This document shows positions 61,189 through 64,000 of a stretch of DNA of 64,000 nt, piece by piece. Every line of letters begins with the position of its first letter. Within the stretch, counting starts at the first letter, position 1. Below the pieces are notes generated by a model. The model saw only the letters and a list, made by a program, of their open reading frames with translations. It was not told where the DNA came from and searched no databases. Made by a program: the position numbers and the translations under genes. Origin of the DNA: Denitrificimonas halotolerans (GTDB taxonomy: Bacteria; Pseudomonadota; Gammaproteobacteria; Pseudomonadales; Pseudomonadaceae); contig NZ_JAXIVU010000014.1 of the NCBI RefSeq assembly GCF_034259425.1, forward strand, positions 1 through 64,000. Direction: 5' to 3'.

Positions 61189-61611
61189 TCAAGGCTTGAG
61201 AACGGCTAGCAAGACAATAGCAATTAAAAATAAAACCGGTAGTTCATTAAACCAACGGTAAAATACATGGCTTTTTTGGTTAGCGCCTTGAGCGAATTTC
61301 TTATAAATAGCGCCTAGGGAAAAGTGGTAGGTAATTAACAAGGCCAGTAAGGCCAGCTTGATATGCATCCAGCTCATCTTGAGGAGTACAGGATTCATAT
61401 ATAACATACAGATACCAAGTACTAGAGTCGCGATCAGAGATGGATGCATAATACCTCTATAGAGTTTGCGTTCCATGACAGTAAAGCGTTCTTGGCTGAC
61501 GCTGTCTGTGCTCATCGCGTGATAAACAAATAAGCGTGGCAAGTAAAATAAACCCGCAAACCAGCAGACCACTGCGATAATATGGAATGCTTTGATCCAT
61601 AAATAAGTCAT
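61189..61611 (-). CDS. hemJ: Protoporphyrinogen oxidase HemJ
   Basis: A 140-aa inner-membrane protein with four helices. It starts MTYLWIKAFHIIAVVCWFAGLFYLPRLFVYH, the HemJ signature with the conserved His and Arg-Leu-Phe; a second His-containing helix is SWMHIKLALLALLITYH. It oxidises protoporphyrinogen IX in heme synthesis using b heme. Such an oxidase suits the need for hemes of the octaheme cytochrome, though that gene is in acquired DNA. Confidence 0.92.
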   Translation of the reverse strand: MTYLWIKAFHIIAVVCWFAGLFYLPRLFVYHAMSTDSVSQERFTVMERKLYRGIMHPSLIATLVLGICMLYMNPVLLKMSWMHIKLALLALLITYHFSLGAIYKKFAQGANQKSHVFYRWFNELPVLFLIAIVLLAVLKP

Positions 61612-61729
61612 AACTTGCTCCGAGAGTAAAGAGCGCTCATGGTAGTACGTAGGGCGCGGAGTGTCATCTGCTGAGCGCAGGTTGTGTTATCAGAATATTA
61701 TATTTTACTTAAGCTAAGAAGGTGCATGC

Positions 61730-62764
61730 ATGATTAAAGTGGCAATTGTCGGTGGTACAGGTTACACAGGTGTTGAGTTGTTACGCCTGCTGGCTTTGCA
61801 TCCACATGCACGGGTTGAGGTCATTACCTCGCGCTCTGAAGAAGGTGTGCGGGTAGCTGACATGTACCCTAATCTGCGCGAACATTACCCGATTTTGACC
61901 TTTTCTGTGCCAGAAGTGGAAACTTTAACAGCTTGTGATGTCGTATTTTTTGCTACACCCCATGGTGTTGCTCATAGTTTGGCAGATGAGATTTTGCAAG
62001 CTGGCACAAGAGTTATTGATCTTTCTGCAGATTTTCGTTTGGAAGATTCTGAGGAATGGACGCAATGGTATGGTCAGCCGCATGGTGCGCCACATTTATT
62101 GAGCGAAGCTGTTTATGGTTTGCCTGAAGTCAATCGTGACGTTATCAAAGATGCTCGCTTGGTTGCAGTGCCTGGCTGTTATCCGACGGCTGTACAATTG
62201 GCTTTATTGCCTTTAGTGGAGCAAGGCTTAGCTGATCCAAAGCAGATCATTGCTAGCTGTGCTTCCGGTGTAAGTGGTGCAGGTCGTGGAACGAAATTAG
62301 GCTCATTATTTTGTGAAGCAGGCGAAAATATGGTGGCTTATGGTGTCAATGGACATCGTCATTTGCCTGAAATCAAACAAGGCCTACGCCGCGTTGCCGG
62401 TAAATCAGTAAATTTAACTTTTGTGCCTCATTTAGTACCAATGATTCGTGGTATTCATGCGACTACTTATGCGACGGTCACAGATCACAGTGTTGATTTG
62501 CAGGCGTTGTATGAGCAGTATTATCGTGACGAGCCTTTCGTAGATATTTTGCCAGCAGGGGTCTTTCCGCAAACACGTAGCGTGAAGGGTGCCAATATGT
62601 GTCGTATCGCAGTACAGCGCCCACAGAATGGCGATGTAGTGGTTGTGATGGCTGCTATTGATAATTTAGTTAAAGGAGCCTCGGGTCAAGCTGTGCAGAA
62701 TATGAACATTATGTTTGGCTTGGAAGAGAACAGTGGCCTGCAAACGGTCGCGTTAATACCTTAA
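61730..62764 (+). CDS. argC: N-acetyl-gamma-glutamyl-phosphate reductase
   Basis: A 344-aa NADPH-dependent enzyme of arginine synthesis. VAIVGGTGYTGVELLRLL is the nucleotide-binding start, and the catalytic Cys is in AVPGCYPTAVQLALLPL. FVPHLVPMIRGI and the C-terminal NLVKGASGQAVQNMNIM are conserved. It is followed by erpA, as in other pseudomonads. Confidence 0.97.
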   Translation: MIKVAIVGGTGYTGVELLRLLALHPHARVEVITSRSEEGVRVADMYPNLREHYPILTFSVPEVETLTACDVVFFATPHGVAHSLADEILQAGTRVIDLSADFRLEDSEEWTQWYGQPHGAPHLLSEAVYGLPEVNRDVIKDARLVAVPGCYPTAVQLALLPLVEQGLADPKQIIASCASGVSGAGRGTKLGSLFCEAGENMVAYGVNGHRHLPEIKQGLRRVAGKSVNLTFVPHLVPMIRGIHATTYATVTDHSVDLQALYEQYYRDEPFVDILPAGVFPQTRSVKGANMCRIAVQRPQNGDVVVVMAAIDNLVKGASGQAVQNMNIMFGLEENSGLQTVALIP

Positions 62765-62851
62765 GTGCTGTTAATAGTTGACCTCCGTGGTAGGATAAGC
62801 GGATAATATTACTTAATAGTTATTTACAGCGCGATGCTGGGAGAAAGTAAA

Positions 62852-63202
62852 ATGAGTGTTGAATCCTTCGTCCCTGCCGCAATGCAGTTTACTGAAGACG
62901 CAGCAAAAAAAGTAAGGGCCTTGCTTGAAGAGGAGGGCAATCCACGATTGAATCTACGTGTGTTTATCACAGGTGGTGGATGCTCAGGTTTTGAGTACGG
63001 TTTTACGTTCGATGAAGAAGTTGCCGAAGATGATACTGTGGTTGAGCGTGAGGGTGTAAACCTGATTGTTGACCCGATGAGTTTTCAGTATTTAGTGGGT
63101 GCGGAAGTGGACTACACCGAAGGCTTAGAAGGTTCACGTTTTATAATTAATAACCCGAATGCAACAACAACTTGTGGTTGCGGGTCATCCTTCTCGATTT
63201 GA
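62852..63202 (+). CDS. erpA: Iron-sulfur cluster insertion protein ErpA
   Basis: A 116-aa A-type carrier that delivers Fe-S clusters. The three cysteine ligands are visible: TGGGCSGF and TTTCGCGSSF. ATG 62852 is chosen with GGGAG upstream; a start six codons earlier is less likely. It keeps the argC-erpA-anmK order. Confidence 0.96.
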   Translation: MSVESFVPAAMQFTEDAAKKVRALLEEEGNPRLNLRVFITGGGCSGFEYGFTFDEEVAEDDTVVEREGVNLIVDPMSFQYLVGAEVDYTEGLEGSRFIINNPNATTTCGCGSSFSI

Positions 63203-63209
63203 AAACTGC

Positions 63210-64000
63210 TTAAGCTGGGTAAATGGCGCCAAGTATGCGTAAGCCTTTGGCGCCAGTCACTGTAGGTCGGTTACTTGGGATGTTCTCTAAGCAGCAATGA
63301 GCAAGCCAAGCAAACGCCATGGCCTCCATCCAATCCGCTGAGATTCCAATTGAATCGGTACTCGCCACAGTACTTTGTGGTATGAGACGTGTTAAACGAT
63401 TAAGTAAATCTTTATTGTGTGCTCCTCCACCACACACCCAGACTGCTCGAGTATTTTTTTGTGCTAACTGAATAGCATCAGCAATAGTTTGAGCTGTAAA
63501 CTCACATAACGTTGCCTGCACATCTTGTGCATCAATGGTCGGGTGTGCACTCAGTATATTGAGCAGCCAAGATAGATTAAAAAGTTCGCGACCTGTGCTT
63601 TTTGGGCCTTGAGTGGCAAAAAACGGCTCTTGCAGCATCTGTTGCAGTAGAGAGTGATGAACAGTACCACCAGCCGCCCAGGTACCTTCTCGGTCATATG
63701 GCTGTTGTTTTCTATGCTGTATCCAAGCATCCATCAAAACATTACCTGGACCGCAATCAAAGCCATGGGTATGTTGGTTTTCGTTTAATAGGGTGACGTT
63801 GCTGAACCCACCAATATTTAAGACGGCACAAGGCATGGCATGTTGTTTGAATAATGCTTCATGAAATGCAGGGACGAGCGGTGCACCTTGACCGCCTGCT
63901 GCTATATCGCGTTGACGAAAGTCACTCACTACACAAATCCCTGTGAGCTCTGCTAGTAGAGCAGGGTTGCCGATTTGTACTGTGTAATGTTGTTGTGGTT
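63210..64000 (-). CDS. anmK: Anhydro-N-acetylmuramic acid kinase, C-terminal part
   Basis: The last 263 codons of a roughly 365-aa kinase that converts anhydro-MurNAc to MurNAc-6-P in cell-wall recycling. The frame is open to the window edge: QHYTVQIGNPALLAELTG precedes VVSDFRQRDIAAGGQGAPLVP, and NIGGFSNVTLL, FDCGPGNVLMD and VWVCGGGAHN follow. It was probably complete outside the window. Together with AmgK and MurU it supports active murein recycling. Confidence 0.96.
   Translation of the reverse strand, partial: PQQHYTVQIGNPALLAELTGICVVSDFRQRDIAAGGQGAPLVPAFHEALFKQHAMPCAVLNIGGFSNVTLLNENQHTHGFDCGPGNVLMDAWIQHRKQQPYDREGTWAAGGTVHHSLLQQMLQEPFFATQGPKSTGRELFNLSWLLNILSAHPTIDAQDVQATLCEFTAQTIADAIQLAQKNTRAVWVCGGGAHNKDLLNRLTRLIPQSTVASTDSIGISADWMEAMAFAWLAHCCLENIPSNRPTVTGAKGLRILGAIYPA

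Overview
The window looks like a chromosomal segment of a Pseudomonadaceae bacterium with a moderate-to-low GC core genome. I infer a Thiopseudomonas/Denitrificimonas-like lineage from gene content and order, not from any database search. Typical pseudomonad blocks are rph / crc / pyrE, argB-algC-dut-coaBC-radC-rpmB-rpmG, leuA with holD-like and rimI, lptD-surA-pdxA divergent from amgK-murU, and recJ-prfB-lysS.

Bases 1 to about 21,450 are accessory DNA ending at a tyrosine integrase beside the 3' end of yicC. The left part is a type I restriction-modification locus whose hsdM is cut by an IS3-type element entering from the left edge; hsdS, hsdR and a YgjP-like metalloprotein gene follow. From 5.7 to 14.5 kb lies a visibly more GC-rich sulfur cluster on the minus strand: a persulfide-dioxygenase-like MBL hydrolase, a truncated FAD disulfide reductase, an octaheme cytochrome c (tetrathionate-reductase family), a cytochrome b-type membrane protein, a NifX-like protein, a polytopic membrane protein, a SulP transporter, a DUF442 protein, a decayed second MBL copy and a 1-Cys peroxiredoxin. 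The octaheme/cytochrome b/NifX-like/membrane-protein operon is the best candidate for an uncharacterised system. From 14.5 to 21.4 kb is an integrative-element module: small unknown proteins, a RadC-like JAMM protein, a Cys-rich protein resembling phage directionality factors, a YqaJ exonuclease, a DUF932 protein and the integrase.

From 21.4 kb onward the window is core genome: RNA processing (yicC, rph), Crc, pyrimidine, arginine and leucine synthesis, nucleotide and CoA metabolism, ribosomal proteins L28/L33, LPS assembly (hldE, waaA, lptD, surA), MurNAc recycling (amgK, murU and partial anmK), translation (prfB with its programmed frameshift, lysS), ppc, hemJ, argC and erpA.

This core is interrupted between recJ and ppc by remains of one IS200/IS605-type (TnpB) family. 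There is an internally deleted tnpB after recJ, a roughly 320-bp 3' fragment in inverted orientation after lysS, and a roughly 70-bp right-end tip after ppc. No rRNA, tRNA or CRISPR array was recognised.
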